From positions 1 to 37,759 of the forward strand of contig NZ_QGDQ01000039.1 of the NCBI RefSeq assembly GCF_003149145.1: a stretch of DNA of 37,759 bases, written 5' to 3'. A program made the translations under genes and the position numbers. The notes under the pieces were generated by a model. The model was not told the origin of the DNA, searched no databases, and worked only from the letters and a program-made list of their open reading frames with translations. How positions within the stretch are numbered: position 1 is the first letter of the stretch; the number at the start of each line of letters is the position of its first letter. Below are positions 8,121 through 17,230 of this stretch, one piece after another. This stretch comes from Quadrisphaera granulorum. Lineage in GTDB: Bacteria > Actinomycetota > Actinomycetes > Actinomycetales > Quadrisphaeraceae.

Positions 8121-9509
8121 TCAGCGGACGCGGTGCGCCCCGGGCGACGCGAGCGCCCGCAGGAACGCCGGCGCCGGGTGGCCGGCCGCCAACGCCGCCG
8201 CGCGCACCGCCGACGCCACGGCCTCCTCGGTGCCGGCGCGCACCAGCGCCACCGCCGACCCGCCGAACCCGCCGCCCGTCATCCGCGCCCCCAGTGCGCC
8301 CGCGGCCTCCGCGGCCGCACAGACCACGTCGAGCTCGGGGCAGGAGATCTCGTAGTCGTCGCGCATGGACGCGTGCGAGGCGGACAGCACCGGGCCGACA
8401 TCGTCGATGCACGCCACCGCCCCCACGCCGCTCACCCCGACGCAGCTGCCCTGCGCTGCCGCGGTGAGCAGCGACACCACCTGGTGCACGCGGGCGGTCT
8501 CGGTGATGACGTGTCGGGTGCGGCGCACCAGCTCCTCGACGCGGTCCGGGGCCTCCCTGGCCGCGACCGCCGCGGAGCGCAGCCGCTCCAGCACTGCCGA
8601 CGCACCCCCAGCGGTGCCACCGGCCTCGGTCACGGCCTCCGCCAGCAGCCTGTACCCGAGGAGCGATGCCGCCCGCTCCGAGGCCGCCCGCCGCGAGCCG
8701 TACTCGCCGTCGGCGTGCCGGTGGGGAGCGCGGGTGTCCATGACGAGCAGCGCCCGCCCGTGCTCGGCCAGGGGCAGCGGCACCTGCGTCACCGCTCCGG
8801 TGGCGCTGTCGAGCATCAGCGCGTGCTCGGCGGTGCACCGCAGGGAGGCCGCCTGGTCCATGCCGCCGGTGGAGGCGCGCGCCACCTCGTTCTCGGCGCG
8901 CACGCACGCGGCGGCGAGCTCGGCGCGGAACGCGTCGGCCGACGTCTCGCCCAGCACCGCCAGGTCCGCCACCGCCAGCGCGACCACGCACTCCAGCGCC
9001 GCCGAGCTCGACAGACCCGCGCCCAGCGGCACCGTGGACACGACGGCGGCATCGACACCGCCCACCGCATAGCCCGCCTGCGCCAGCGCCCACAGCACGC
9101 CCGCCACGTAGGCGGCCCACCCCTCGGGCGCGCCGGGGCCGACGTCGGACAGGTGCCCTTGCCACACCGATGCTTCGCCGCCCAGGTCAGCGGACGATGC
9201 AGCGGAGACCACGCGCACCACCCCGTCGTGCCGCGCCCGCACGGCCGCCACGGTGCTGTGCGGCAGCGCCAGCGGCAGCACCGGCCCGCCGTTGTAGTCG
9301 AGGTGCTCGCCGATGAGGTTCACGCGGCCCGGCGCCGACCAGACGCCGTCGGCCTGGCCCTCCCAGTGCCCGGCGAACAGCGCCACCGCGGCGTCGGCCG
9401 CGGCCGACGGAGCGGCGGCCGTCAGCCAGATCGGAGCCCCCTGCGGGGCAGCAGCACCAGCGGCGAACTCGCCGCCAGCGAACCCGGCGCCCGACGTCGT
9501 CGTCGTCAC
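8121..9509 (-). CDS. galK: Galactokinase
   Basis: This 462-residue GHMP kinase phosphorylates galactose at C1 in the Leloir pathway. The galactokinase signature GRVNLIGEHLDYNGG is at residues 61-75, the ATP-binding motif PLGAGLSSSAALE follows, GGMDQ holds the likely catalytic Asp, and the third GHMP motif MTGGGFGG is near the C-terminus. It is longer than most bacterial galactokinases (about 380-400 residues). About 27 extra Ala/Gly-rich residues precede the signature, so a later start is possible. I chose GTG 9509 because it overlaps the galT stop as GTGA, an arrangement repeated in this genome. It is co-transcribed with galT; no galE is present in the window. Confidence 0.92.
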   Translation of the reverse strand: MTTTTSGAGFAGGEFAAGAAAPQGAPIWLTAAAPSAAADAAVALFAGHWEGQADGVWSAPGRVNLIGEHLDYNGGPVLPLALPHSTVAAVRARHDGVVRVVSAASSADLGGEASVWQGHLSDVGPGAPEGWAAYVAGVLWALAQAGYAVGGVDAAVVSTVPLGAGLSSSAALECVVALAVADLAVLGETSADAFRAELAAACVRAENEVARASTGGMDQAASLRCTAEHALMLDSATGAVTQVPLPLAEHGRALLVMDTRAPHRHADGEYGSRRAASERAASLLGYRLLAEAVTEAGGTAGGASAVLERLRSAAVAAREAPDRVEELVRRTRHVITETARVHQVVSLLTAAAQGSCVGVSGVGAVACIDDVGPVLSASHASMRDDYEISCPELDVVCAAAEAAGALGARMTGGGFGGSAVALVRAGTEEAVASAVRAAALAAGHPAPAFLRALASPGAHRVR

Positions 9510-10645
9510 GAAGCCACCTCCCGCAGCCGGTCGGCGATGCGCTCCGGCGTCGTGTCGTTGATCCACGCGCCGACCCCGGACTCGGAGCCGGCGAGGTACT
9601 TGAGCTTGCCGGGCTGGCGTAGCACGGAGAACGCCTGCAGGTGCAGCCGGCCAAGCTCACGCTCACGACCCAGCGGCGCCTGGTGCCAGCCAGCGATGTA
9701 CGGCAGCGCGTCCACGCCGTCGAAGTAGCGGTCCAGCCGCCCCAGCATCTCCGAGTAGACGACCGCCAGCTCGTCCCGCTCCCCGGCGTCGAGTGCGGCC
9801 AGGTCGGGCACGTCGCGGTGCGGTGCCAGGTGGAACTCCACGGGCCAGCGGGCGGCGGCCGGCACGTACGCCGTCCAGTGCTCCCCGCGCAGCACCACGC
9901 GGGTGCCTGCGCGTTGCTCGGCGGCCAGCACGTCGGCCAGCAGCGACGTCCCGTGAGCGCGCTGGTGTCGCGACGCCTGCACGATCAGCTGCGACGTCCG
10001 CGGCGTGGGCTCCGGGTAGGCGTAGATCTGCCCGTGGGGGTGCTGCAGCGTCACCCCGATCTCCTTGCCGCGGTTCTCGAAGACGAACACCTCGCCCGAG
10101 CCGGCCACCCCGGACAGCGACGACAGCTCCGCCGTCCGGTCGGCCCACGCCTCCACCACGGTCCGCACGCGGGAGACGGGCAGGGAGGCGAAGGTGGCGG
10201 AGTGGTCGGCGGTGAAGCAGACCACCTCGCACTGCCCGACCGCGGCGCGCACGGGCCACAGCGGCTCGCCGTCCACCAGCCCCGCGGGCTCCTCAGCGAG
10301 CGATGTTCCCGCCCCCGCGTAGGAGGGGAACCGGTTGGAGAACACGACGACGTCGTAGTCGGCCTCGGGCACCTCGCCGGGCTCGCGCCCCGGGCGCGCC
10401 GGGCACAGCGGGCACAGGTCGGCGGGTGGCATGAAGGTGCGGTCCTGCCGGTGGGCGGCGTGTGCGACCCACTCGCCCGTGAGCACGTCCCACCGCATGG
10501 TCGACGTCGTGGCGACCGACGGCAGGTCGCGGGTGTCGACGGCGGAGCGGGTGCTCGCGCCGGACAGCCACGGCTCGGTGTCGTCGTAGTAGTGGATCGG
10601 CCGCCCGTCGGCCATCTGCCGGTCGGTGCGACGCACCTGCGCCAT
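9506..10645 (-). CDS. galT: Galactose-1-phosphate uridylyltransferase
   Basis: This 379-residue enzyme transfers UMP from UDP-glucose to galactose-1-phosphate. The active-site motif HPHGQ is at residues 202-206, where the second His carries the UMP. A zinc-binding CPLC pair (C78, C81) and FENRGKEIG support the GalT class I fold. The ATG at 10645 has a clear AGGAGG about seven bases upstream. The open frame continues upstream to 11251, but that part runs antisense to the regulator gene and is not credible. Its stop overlaps the galK start. A DeoR-type regulator gene lies just upstream on the same strand, with a direct repeat in the gap that could be its operator. Confidence 0.94.
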   Translation of the reverse strand: MAQVRRTDRQMADGRPIHYYDDTEPWLSGASTRSAVDTRDLPSVATTSTMRWDVLTGEWVAHAAHRQDRTFMPPADLCPLCPARPGREPGEVPEADYDVVVFSNRFPSYAGAGTSLAEEPAGLVDGEPLWPVRAAVGQCEVVCFTADHSATFASLPVSRVRTVVEAWADRTAELSSLSGVAGSGEVFVFENRGKEIGVTLQHPHGQIYAYPEPTPRTSQLIVQASRHQRAHGTSLLADVLAAEQRAGTRVVLRGEHWTAYVPAAARWPVEFHLAPHRDVPDLAALDAGERDELAVVYSEMLGRLDRYFDGVDALPYIAGWHQAPLGRERELGRLHLQAFSVLRQPGKLKYLAGSESGVGAWINDTTPERIADRLREVAS

Positions 10646-10694
10646 CGCGGTCCTCCTGTGGTGGGTGACCGGCTGCGCGCCGGCCCGCCAGCGA

Positions 10695-10738
10695 ACGCTA
10701 CCTGCGCTCGACTCTGAGCGGAAGTGTTCGGAAGTGTG
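10695..10738 (-). promoter_or_regulatory. Candidate galTK promoter with overlapping direct-repeat operator
   Basis: On the minus strand a TAGCGT -10 (10695-10700) is preceded after 17 bases by a weak TTCCGC -35 (10718-10723). Two adjacent 10-bp direct repeats, CGGAAGTGTT and CGGAAGTGTG on the plus strand (10719-10738), cover the -35. They are one helical turn apart, so a repressor such as the neighbouring DeoR protein could bind there. The expected transcript has a leader of about 45 bases with the galT Shine-Dalgarno sequence. The rest of the 10646-10800 gap holds nothing else I recognise. Confidence 0.42.
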
Positions 10739-10800
10739 AGTTTCTGTTGGTTCAATCGAGAAGGGTGAGAAGAGCAAGAAGGGCGATGAGGACGACGACG

Positions 10801-11649
10801 TCAGCCCGTCGCCGCATCGCGCTCCGCGATCACGAGCCGCCCCACCTTGGAGGCCAGCACCTCGCGTGCGGCGTGCGGCAGCCCGTCGTCCGTGACGAGC
10901 ACGTCGACGGCGTCCAGCGGCGCGATGCTCGCCAGACCCACCACGTGCCATTTGGAGGAGTCGCACACGACGACGACGTGCCGCGCTGACGCCACGAGCG
11001 CCCGGTTGGTCTCGCCCTCGACGAGGTTCGGTGTGGTCAGCCCCGCCTCGAGGTCGACACCATGGACCCCGAGCAGCAGGGTGTCGACGTGCAGCGACCG
11101 GATCGCCGCCACGGCCACCGGCCCGACCAGCGCGTCCGAGGGGGTGCGTTCGCCGCCGGTGAGCACCACCGAACCGCCCGCCGCCCCTCCGGCCCAACTC
11201 CCGGCCGCACCGCCGGCAGGCGCCGAGTCGGGCCAGTCCGGCGCGCTCCACGCCTCGTGCAGCACCTGCTCCACGCGCAGCGAGTTGGTCACGACGGTGA
11301 GGCCCGGCACGTCGACCAGGGCGGAAGCGACGGCGTGGGTCGTCGTCCCCGCTGAGATCGCCACCGAGGAGCCCGGGGCGACCAGCTCGGCGGCGGCGCG
11401 CGCGATCGCCTCCTTCTGGGGGAGGGCCAGCGCCGACTTCACGGTGAAGCCCGGCTCCTCCGCGCGCGCCGACAGCGCCGTGGCGCCGCCGTGTACCCGG
11501 GCGACGAGGCCCTGCCCGGCGAGGATGGTGATGTCGCGCCGGACGGTCATCTCCGAGACGCCGAGCGCGGTGACGAGGTCGCTCACGCGCGCTCCGCCGT
11601 GCGCGCGCACCTCTTCCAGGATCCGCTCCTGGCGCTGCCTGGCGAGCAC
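10801..11649 (-). CDS. DeoR/GlpR family transcriptional regulator
   Basis: This 282-residue regulator has the DeoR layout. Its N-terminal winged helix-turn-helix (about 1-57) contains RQERILEEVRAHG and VSDLVTALGVSEMTVRRDI, the standard DeoR signature. The C-terminal DeoRC sugar-phosphate sensor (about 75-275) includes SAGTTTHAVA, VVTNSL, VLTGGE and VDTLLLGVHGVD. An Ala/Gly-rich insertion near 140-160 is unusual. It lies 155 bases upstream of galT on the same strand and probably controls galTK by responding to a phosphorylated sugar; the ligand is inferred. The GTG start at 11649 follows a TAACCT hexamer by six bases, so the transcript is probably leaderless. Confidence 0.88.
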   Translation of the reverse strand: MLARQRQERILEEVRAHGGARVSDLVTALGVSEMTVRRDITILAGQGLVARVHGGATALSARAEEPGFTVKSALALPQKEAIARAAAELVAPGSSVAISAGTTTHAVASALVDVPGLTVVTNSLRVEQVLHEAWSAPDWPDSAPAGGAAGSWAGGAAGGSVVLTGGERTPSDALVGPVAVAAIRSLHVDTLLLGVHGVDLEAGLTTPNLVEGETNRALVASARHVVVVCDSSKWHVVGLASIAPLDAVDVLVTDDGLPHAAREVLASKVGRLVIAERDAATG

Positions 11650-11655
11650 CCCCGC

Positions 11656-11661
11656 AGGTTA
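11656..11661 (-). promoter_or_regulatory. Candidate -10 box of the DeoR regulator gene
   Basis: On the minus strand TAACCT is followed by GCGGGG and then the GTG start at 11649. The six-base gap fits a leaderless transcript. Confidence 0.4.
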
Positions 11662-11699
11662 CGGCCGGTCACCGGGCCCTGCAGCCTGCGTGGCGGTGA

Positions 11700-12761
<1,062 letters not shown>

Positions 12762-12773
12762 GGACCACCCCGG

Positions 12774-13391
12774 GTGCCCATGACGACCACGGCGAGGACG
12801 ACGACGGCGGGCGGCGCCGTGGCTCCCGGGGGCGCCCAGGCGCTGACCGGCGTCTTCAGCGTGGTCCCCGGGGCCGGTGAGGTCCTCATCGGTGTGGCCA
12901 TCGCGGTGCCGCAGCCGTGGGCGGGGGAGCTGGAGGCGTGGCGCCGCAGCTTCGGCGATCCGCTGGGCGCCACCGTGCCGGCGCACGTGACGCTCGTTCC
13001 GCCGACCGCGGTGCGCCGTGCCGACCTCCCCGCCGTGCGCGAGCACCTCGCTCGGGCCACCGCGGCCAGCGGGCCGTTCCGCGTCGAGCTCGACGGCGCC
13101 GACACCTTCCGCCCGGTCACCCCGGTGGTCTACGTGCGCCTGGCCGCCGGCGCGGGGGAGTGCGCGGACCTGGAGGGGCGGGTGCGCTCCGGGGTGCTCG
13201 GCACGCAGCGCCGGTTCCCGTTCCACCCGCACGTCACGGTGGCGCAGCAGCTCGAGGACGAGGTGCTCGACACGGCGTGCACGCAGCTCGCCGGGTACGA
13301 CGCCGCTTTCGACGTGTCCGAGGTCGACCTGTACGAGCTCGGCACCGACGGCCGGTGGCGCTCTGTGCAGACCTTCCGCCTGGGCGGCTGA
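12774..13391 (+). CDS. 2'-5' RNA ligase family protein (2H phosphoesterase)
   Basis: This 205-residue protein belongs to the 2H phosphoesterase superfamily (LigT/2'-5' RNA ligase-like). The two diagnostic HxT motifs are HVT at 71-73 (HVTLVPP) and HVT at 153-155 (HPHVTVAQ), which together form the active site. Family members act on cyclic phosphodiesters or 2'-5' linkages in RNA or nucleotides; the substrate here is unknown. The first 25 residues are rich in Thr, Ala and Gly and probably disordered. GTG 12774 is preceded by GAGGA at nine bases; ATG 12780 is an alternative start. It follows trpS by 12 bases, a pairing common in Actinobacteria. Confidence 0.85.
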   Translation: MPMTTTARTTTAGGAVAPGGAQALTGVFSVVPGAGEVLIGVAIAVPQPWAGELEAWRRSFGDPLGATVPAHVTLVPPTAVRRADLPAVREHLARATAASGPFRVELDGADTFRPVTPVVYVRLAAGAGECADLEGRVRSGVLGTQRRFPFHPHVTVAQQLEDEVLDTACTQLAGYDAAFDVSEVDLYELGTDGRWRSVQTFRLGG

Positions 13392-13489
13392 CGCCGAGGG
13401 AGCCGGTCGGTCGGCGTCGGGCTGGCGTCCGGCAGGTGCCTGTCTGACGTCCGGCTGACATCCGACGCGCGGTGTGCGCCTCGCTGCGC

Positions 13490-13495
13490 CACGAT
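13490..13495 (+). promoter_or_regulatory. Candidate -10 box for a leaderless leader ORF
   Basis: CACGAT is followed after seven bases by GTG at 13503, the same layout as before other starts in the window. Upstream in the same gap a 12-bp arm CTGACGTCCGGC (13444-13455) has its exact inverse at 13527-13538. Confidence 0.3.
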
Positions 13496-13502
13496 CGACC
13501 CC

Positions 13503-13580
13503 GTGATCGACGAGCGCCGGCCCCCCGCCGGACGTCAGCCGCACCTCACCGGGCAGGGCGGTGCCCCGTGGGTGCGGTGA
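13503..13580 (+). CDS. Possible 25-codon leader peptide coupled to yihY
   Basis: A GTG at 13503 opens a 25-codon frame that ends in TGA at 13578-13580. Its last base is the A of the ATG of the YihY gene, an ATGA overlap. The peptide is rich in Arg, Pro and Gly and ends APWVR; it has no recognisable domain. A CACGAT hexamer seven bases upstream would make it leaderless. The overlap and promoter spacing suggest a translated leader that couples ribosomes into yihY, which itself has no clear Shine-Dalgarno sequence. This could be chance in a short GC-rich gap. Confidence 0.35.
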   Translation: MIDERRPPAGRQPHLTGQGGAPWVR

Positions 13581-14692
13581 TGGGGCTGTGGCAGCGGTAC
13601 CAGGCCACCCACCTGGGGCGGGCGCTGGCGCACTACGGCCGTGAGCGGGGGCAGATCCTCGCCGGCGGCCTGGCGTACGTGGCCCTGTTCTCGCTCTCGG
13701 CCATCCTCGTGCTGCTCTTCACGGTCTCCGGTCAGGTGCTGGCGGCGAACCCCGGCCTGCTGAGCACCGTGGTCCGCACCATCAACGGGTACGTGCCCAA
13801 CCTGCTGGGAGCCCCGGAAAGCGGCGCCGCGATCGACCCCGAGTCGCTGCTCGACACCAACGCCCTCTCGGTGACCGGGGCGATCACCCTCCTGGTCGCC
13901 TTGCTGGCGGGGACGGGCTGGATCGACGCGCTGCGCGAGGGGGTGCGCGCGATGTTCGCCGTCCCCGCCGACCAGCACCCCATCGTGGGGCAGAAGCTGC
14001 GCGACCTCGGCATGCTCATCACGCTCGGGCTGGCGGTGCTGAGCTCGGCGGTCGCCTCGATCGTGGTGACGGCCACCGCGCCGTGGCTGCTCGGTCTGGT
14101 GGGTCTGCAGGACAGCTGGGTCTCCAAGGTGCTGCTGCGCGTGCTCGGTGTCGCCGTCGTCTTCGCCGCGGACTGGGTGATCTTCATGATCCTCCTGCGC
14201 GTGCTGAGCCGACTCGCCATCCCGTGGCGGCACCTGCGTTCGGCAGCGCTGCTCGGCGCCGCGATGTTCGGCGTCCTGAAGGTCCTCGCCGGGCTGGGCC
14301 TGGGCTTTCTCACCGGCACGTCCAACCCGCTGCTGCAGACTGCGGGCGTCATCGCCGGTCTGTTGGTCTGGCTGAACATCCTCTTCCGGGTGGTGCTCAC
14401 GACGGCGGCGTGGGCAGCCACCGACCCGCTCGTGCTCGCCCACCTCACCGCCACCCAGGGCGAGCCGGTGCTGGGGCCGCCCGTGGGGCCGGCTGCCGAC
14501 CTCGCGCTGGCACGCGCGTCGCTGCCCCACCGACAGCCCTCCTTCGGCGAGCGTGCCGCCGACCGCGTGCAGGTGGCGGCCGGTGTGGTGCTCGGCGCGT
14601 CGCTGGCCACGGGGGCCGCGCTGCTGGTCGGCGGTGCCCGCTCGGTGGTGGGCGCAGCCCGAGGCGGGCCGCGCAGCGGCCGTGCGGGCTAG
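13580..14692 (+). CDS. YihY/virulence factor BrkB family inner-membrane protein
   Basis: This protein of about 370 residues belongs to the YihY/BrkB family of polytopic membrane proteins. The first helix region carries GLAYVALFSLSAILVLLFTV, and further hydrophobic segments follow at SVTGAITLLVALLAGTGWI, LGMLITLGLAVLSSAVASI, VLLRVLGVAVVFAADWVIFM, LLGAAMFGVLKVLAGLGL and AGVIAGLLVWLNILFRVVL, giving about six. The C-terminal 80 residues are hydrophilic and rich in Ala, Gly and Arg except one hydrophobic stretch (VAAGVVLGASLATGAALLV). Molecular function is unknown for the family, formerly misnamed RNase BN. I chose ATG 13580 because MGLWQRY fits the family start; GTG 13568 is an alternative. Its stop overlaps the promoter hexamer of the next gene. 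Confidence 0.85.
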   Translation: MGLWQRYQATHLGRALAHYGRERGQILAGGLAYVALFSLSAILVLLFTVSGQVLAANPGLLSTVVRTINGYVPNLLGAPESGAAIDPESLLDTNALSVTGAITLLVALLAGTGWIDALREGVRAMFAVPADQHPIVGQKLRDLGMLITLGLAVLSSAVASIVVTATAPWLLGLVGLQDSWVSKVLLRVLGVAVVFAADWVIFMILLRVLSRLAIPWRHLRSAALLGAAMFGVLKVLAGLGLGFLTGTSNPLLQTAGVIAGLLVWLNILFRVVLTTAAWAATDPLVLAHLTATQGEPVLGPPVGPAADLALARASLPHRQPSFGERAADRVQVAAGVVLGASLATGAALLVGGARSVVGAARGGPRSGRAG

Positions 14693-14695
14693 GGT
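14690..14695 (+). promoter_or_regulatory. Candidate -10 box for the GCS2/ATP-grasp gene
   Basis: TAGGGT overlaps the TAG stop of the YihY gene and lies six bases before the GTG at 14702, which fits a leaderless promoter. Confidence 0.4.
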
Positions 14696-14701
14696 TCGAC
14701 A

Positions 14702-17230
14702 GTGCCTGCTGCGCTGACGCTCGGTGCCGAGGAGGAGCTCCACCTCATCGACACCCGCACCTGGCAGCTGTCCGCCCGGGCGCCCCAGCTGCTCTCACGC
14801 CTCCCACGGGAGGGCTACTCCGCGGAGATCCAGCGGACCACGGTGGAGACCAACACCGCCGTCGTCGACACGCTCGACGGTCTGCGCGCCGAGCTGCTGC
14901 GGCTGCGCGGCCAGCTCGTCGAGGTGGCCGAGCGCGAGGGGCTCGGCGTGGCCGCCGTCGGCACCGCGCCCCGCTCGACCTTCGCCGACTTCGAGCTCAC
15001 CGCCACCGGCCGCTACGGGCGCATGCAGGAGCAGTACCGCCTCCTCGTCGACGAGCAGCTCATCTGCGGGTTGCAGATCCACGTGGGCGTGGCCGACCGC
15101 GACCTCGCCATCGATATCGCCCAGCGGATCGCTCCCGATCTGCCCGTGCTGCTCGCGCTGTCCGCCAGTTCGCCGTACTGGAACGGGCAGGACACCGGCT
15201 ACGCGAGCATCCGCACCACCGTGTGGCAGCGCTGGCCCACCGCGGGCGCCACGGGGCCGCTGGCTTCCGCCGCCGAGTACGACGAGCTCCTGGCCGATCT
15301 CATCGGCTCCGGCGTCATCGCCGACGCGAAGATGGCCTACTTCGACGTCAGGCCCTCCTCCCACGCGCCGACGCTGGAGCTGCGCGTCTGCGACGCCTGC
15401 CCCCTCGTCGACGACGCCGTCCTCATCGCCGGCATCTTCCGCGCCCTCGTGCGCGAGGCGGAGATCGCTGTCCAGCGGGGCGTGCCCCGCCGTGACAGGC
15501 CCGCCCCGCTGCACCGCGCCGCCATCTGGCAGGCCGCTCGCGGCGGACTGCGCGGACGGCTGCTCGACAGGTCCGAGCACCCGCGTCCGGTGCTCGCGGC
15601 CGACGTCGTGAGGTCCCTCATCGAGCGGCTGGCGCCGGTGCTCGAAGAGCTGGGAGACGCCGAGCAGGTCCGTTCGCTGGCCGAGCGGGCCCTCGCGCGC
15701 GGCAACTCCGCCGACCGTCAGCGCGCCGCCTTCGCCGAGACGGGGAACCTCGACGACGTCGTGAAGCTCGTCGTGGAGGAGACCCGCGGCCCCGCCTGTG
15801 GACCGCCGCTCGGCATCGACGCGCTGCACCGCTACCGGGTGCGCGCCGGTGACGAGGCCGTGGCCTCCTCCGCCGAGCCCCGCCCCCTGTACCGGCCGGT
15901 GCTCGGCGCGCTGGAGCAGCTGGGACCGGAGGAGCTGCGCCGCCGCGAGCACGCCCGCGACGCCTGGGCCGACGCCCACGGTCTGCGCTTCCGCGTGGCC
16001 GGGCACGAGAAACGGTTCGCCGTCGACCTCGTGCCCCGCGTCCTGGGCCGCCACGAGTGGGCGCAGCTACGCGACGGCCTCGAGCAGCGCGCGGTGGCCC
16101 TGGAACGGTTCCTGCGCGACGTCTACGGCGAGCAGCGCGTTATCGCCGACGGTGTGCTCCCCGCCTCCGCGGTGGTCGGGGCTCCCGGATGGCGCGACGA
16201 AGGCCGGCGCCTGCCGCCCGATGCGGTGCGCGCCACCGTCATCGGCTTCGACCTCGTCCGCGGGGAGGACGGCGGCTGGCGCGTCCTGGAGGACAACCTG
16301 CGCGACCCGAGCGGTGCCGCCTTCGCCGTCGCGGCCCGCGACCTCCTCGACGCCGTCGCCCCTGAGCTGCCGCGCCCCGAGGGCCTCGCCGCCCCCGCCG
16401 CCTACTACGAGCGGCTCCGCGCGGCGCTGCTCGCGCATGCCCGCCCCGGCACGCGCGCCGCGCTGCTGTCCAGCGGCCCGGCGTCCGGCGCCTGGTACGA
16501 GCACCAGGCGCTGGCCTCCGGCGCCGGTCTGCTGCTCGCCGGCGCGGGCGACCTCGACGTCGTCGACGGCCGCGTCGTCGCCACGGCGCCGCACCGGCGC
16601 CCCGAGCAGGTCGGCACCGTGTACCTGCGGATCGACACCGACCTCGCAGACCTCGTCGACGGCACCGGCCGCCCCGTCGGCGCGCTGCTGCTCGACGCCG
16701 CCGCGGCCGGCACCGTCGTCCTCGCCAACGCCCCCGGCAACGGCGTCGCCGACGACAAGGCCGTCTACCGCGCCGTCCCCGAGCTCATCGGCTACTACCT
16801 CGGCGAACGGCAGCTGCTCGAGCAGGTGCCCACCTACCTGCTCGCCGACGAGGGCGAGCGCCGCGCGGTGCTGGAGCGCGTCGGTGAGCTCGTCACCAAG
16901 CCCGTCGACGGGCACGGCGGCGCCGGCGTCATGATCGGCCCCGCCGCGAGCGCCGCGGAGGTCGTGGCGCGCCGCGCCGAGGTGGCCGCCGCCCCCGAGC
17001 GGTGGGTGGCGCAGGAGCTCGTGCAGCTGTCCTCGCTGCCGTCCCTGGTGGACGGGGCGCTCGTTCCACGCCACGTCGACCTGCGGGTCTTCGCGCACGT
17101 CATCGGGGTGGGCCGCCACGACGCGCGCGTCGCGGACCTGGCCCTCACCCGTGTCGCCCCCGAGGGCAACCTCGTGGTCAACTCCTCGCGCGGTGGCGGA
17201 GCCAAGGACACCTGGGTCGTCACCGGCTGA
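14702..17230 (+). CDS. Fused carboxylate-amine ligase (GCS2/YbdK) and circularly permuted ATP-grasp protein
   Basis: This 842-residue protein joins two ligase folds. Residues about 1-370 are a GCS2/YbdK-type carboxylate-amine ligase: GAEEELHLID near the start, ETNTAVVD, QIHVGVAD, and the Arg-rich end of the fold around ELRVCDACP. Residues about 395-842 are a circularly permuted ATP-grasp domain: DLVPRVLGRHEW, VIGFDLVRGEDGGWRVLEDN, NAPGNGVADDKAVY and KPVDGHGGAGVMIGP. Both families form amide bonds from carboxylates and amines using ATP, so the product is probably a peptide-like amide, but the substrate is unknown. Such fusions occur in other Actinobacteria. The GTG start follows a TAGGGT hexamer, and the stop overlaps the peptidase start as ATGA, indicating a joint function. 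Confidence 0.85.
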   Translation: MPAALTLGAEEELHLIDTRTWQLSARAPQLLSRLPREGYSAEIQRTTVETNTAVVDTLDGLRAELLRLRGQLVEVAEREGLGVAAVGTAPRSTFADFELTATGRYGRMQEQYRLLVDEQLICGLQIHVGVADRDLAIDIAQRIAPDLPVLLALSASSPYWNGQDTGYASIRTTVWQRWPTAGATGPLASAAEYDELLADLIGSGVIADAKMAYFDVRPSSHAPTLELRVCDACPLVDDAVLIAGIFRALVREAEIAVQRGVPRRDRPAPLHRAAIWQAARGGLRGRLLDRSEHPRPVLAADVVRSLIERLAPVLEELGDAEQVRSLAERALARGNSADRQRAAFAETGNLDDVVKLVVEETRGPACGPPLGIDALHRYRVRAGDEAVASSAEPRPLYRPVLGALEQLGPEELRRREHARDAWADAHGLRFRVAGHEKRFAVDLVPRVLGRHEWAQLRDGLEQRAVALERFLRDVYGEQRVIADGVLPASAVVGAPGWRDEGRRLPPDAVRATVIGFDLVRGEDGGWRVLEDNLRDPSGAAFAVAARDLLDAVAPELPRPEGLAAPAAYYERLRAALLAHARPGTRAALLSSGPASGAWYEHQALASGAGLLLAGAGDLDVVDGRVVATAPHRRPEQVGTVYLRIDTDLADLVDGTGRPVGALLLDAAAAGTVVLANAPGNGVADDKAVYRAVPELIGYYLGERQLLEQVPTYLLADEGERRAVLERVGELVTKPVDGHGGAGVMIGPAASAAEVVARRAEVAAAPERWVAQELVQLSSLPSLVDGALVPRHVDLRVFAHVIGVGRHDARVADLALTRVAPEGNLVVNSSRGGGAKDTWVVTG

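Noticed and set aside
7923-9728. Plus-strand 601-residue frame over galK and the repeats
   Set aside because: It runs antisense to galK, which has all GHMP motifs, and its composition is Arg/His/Gly shadow sequence.
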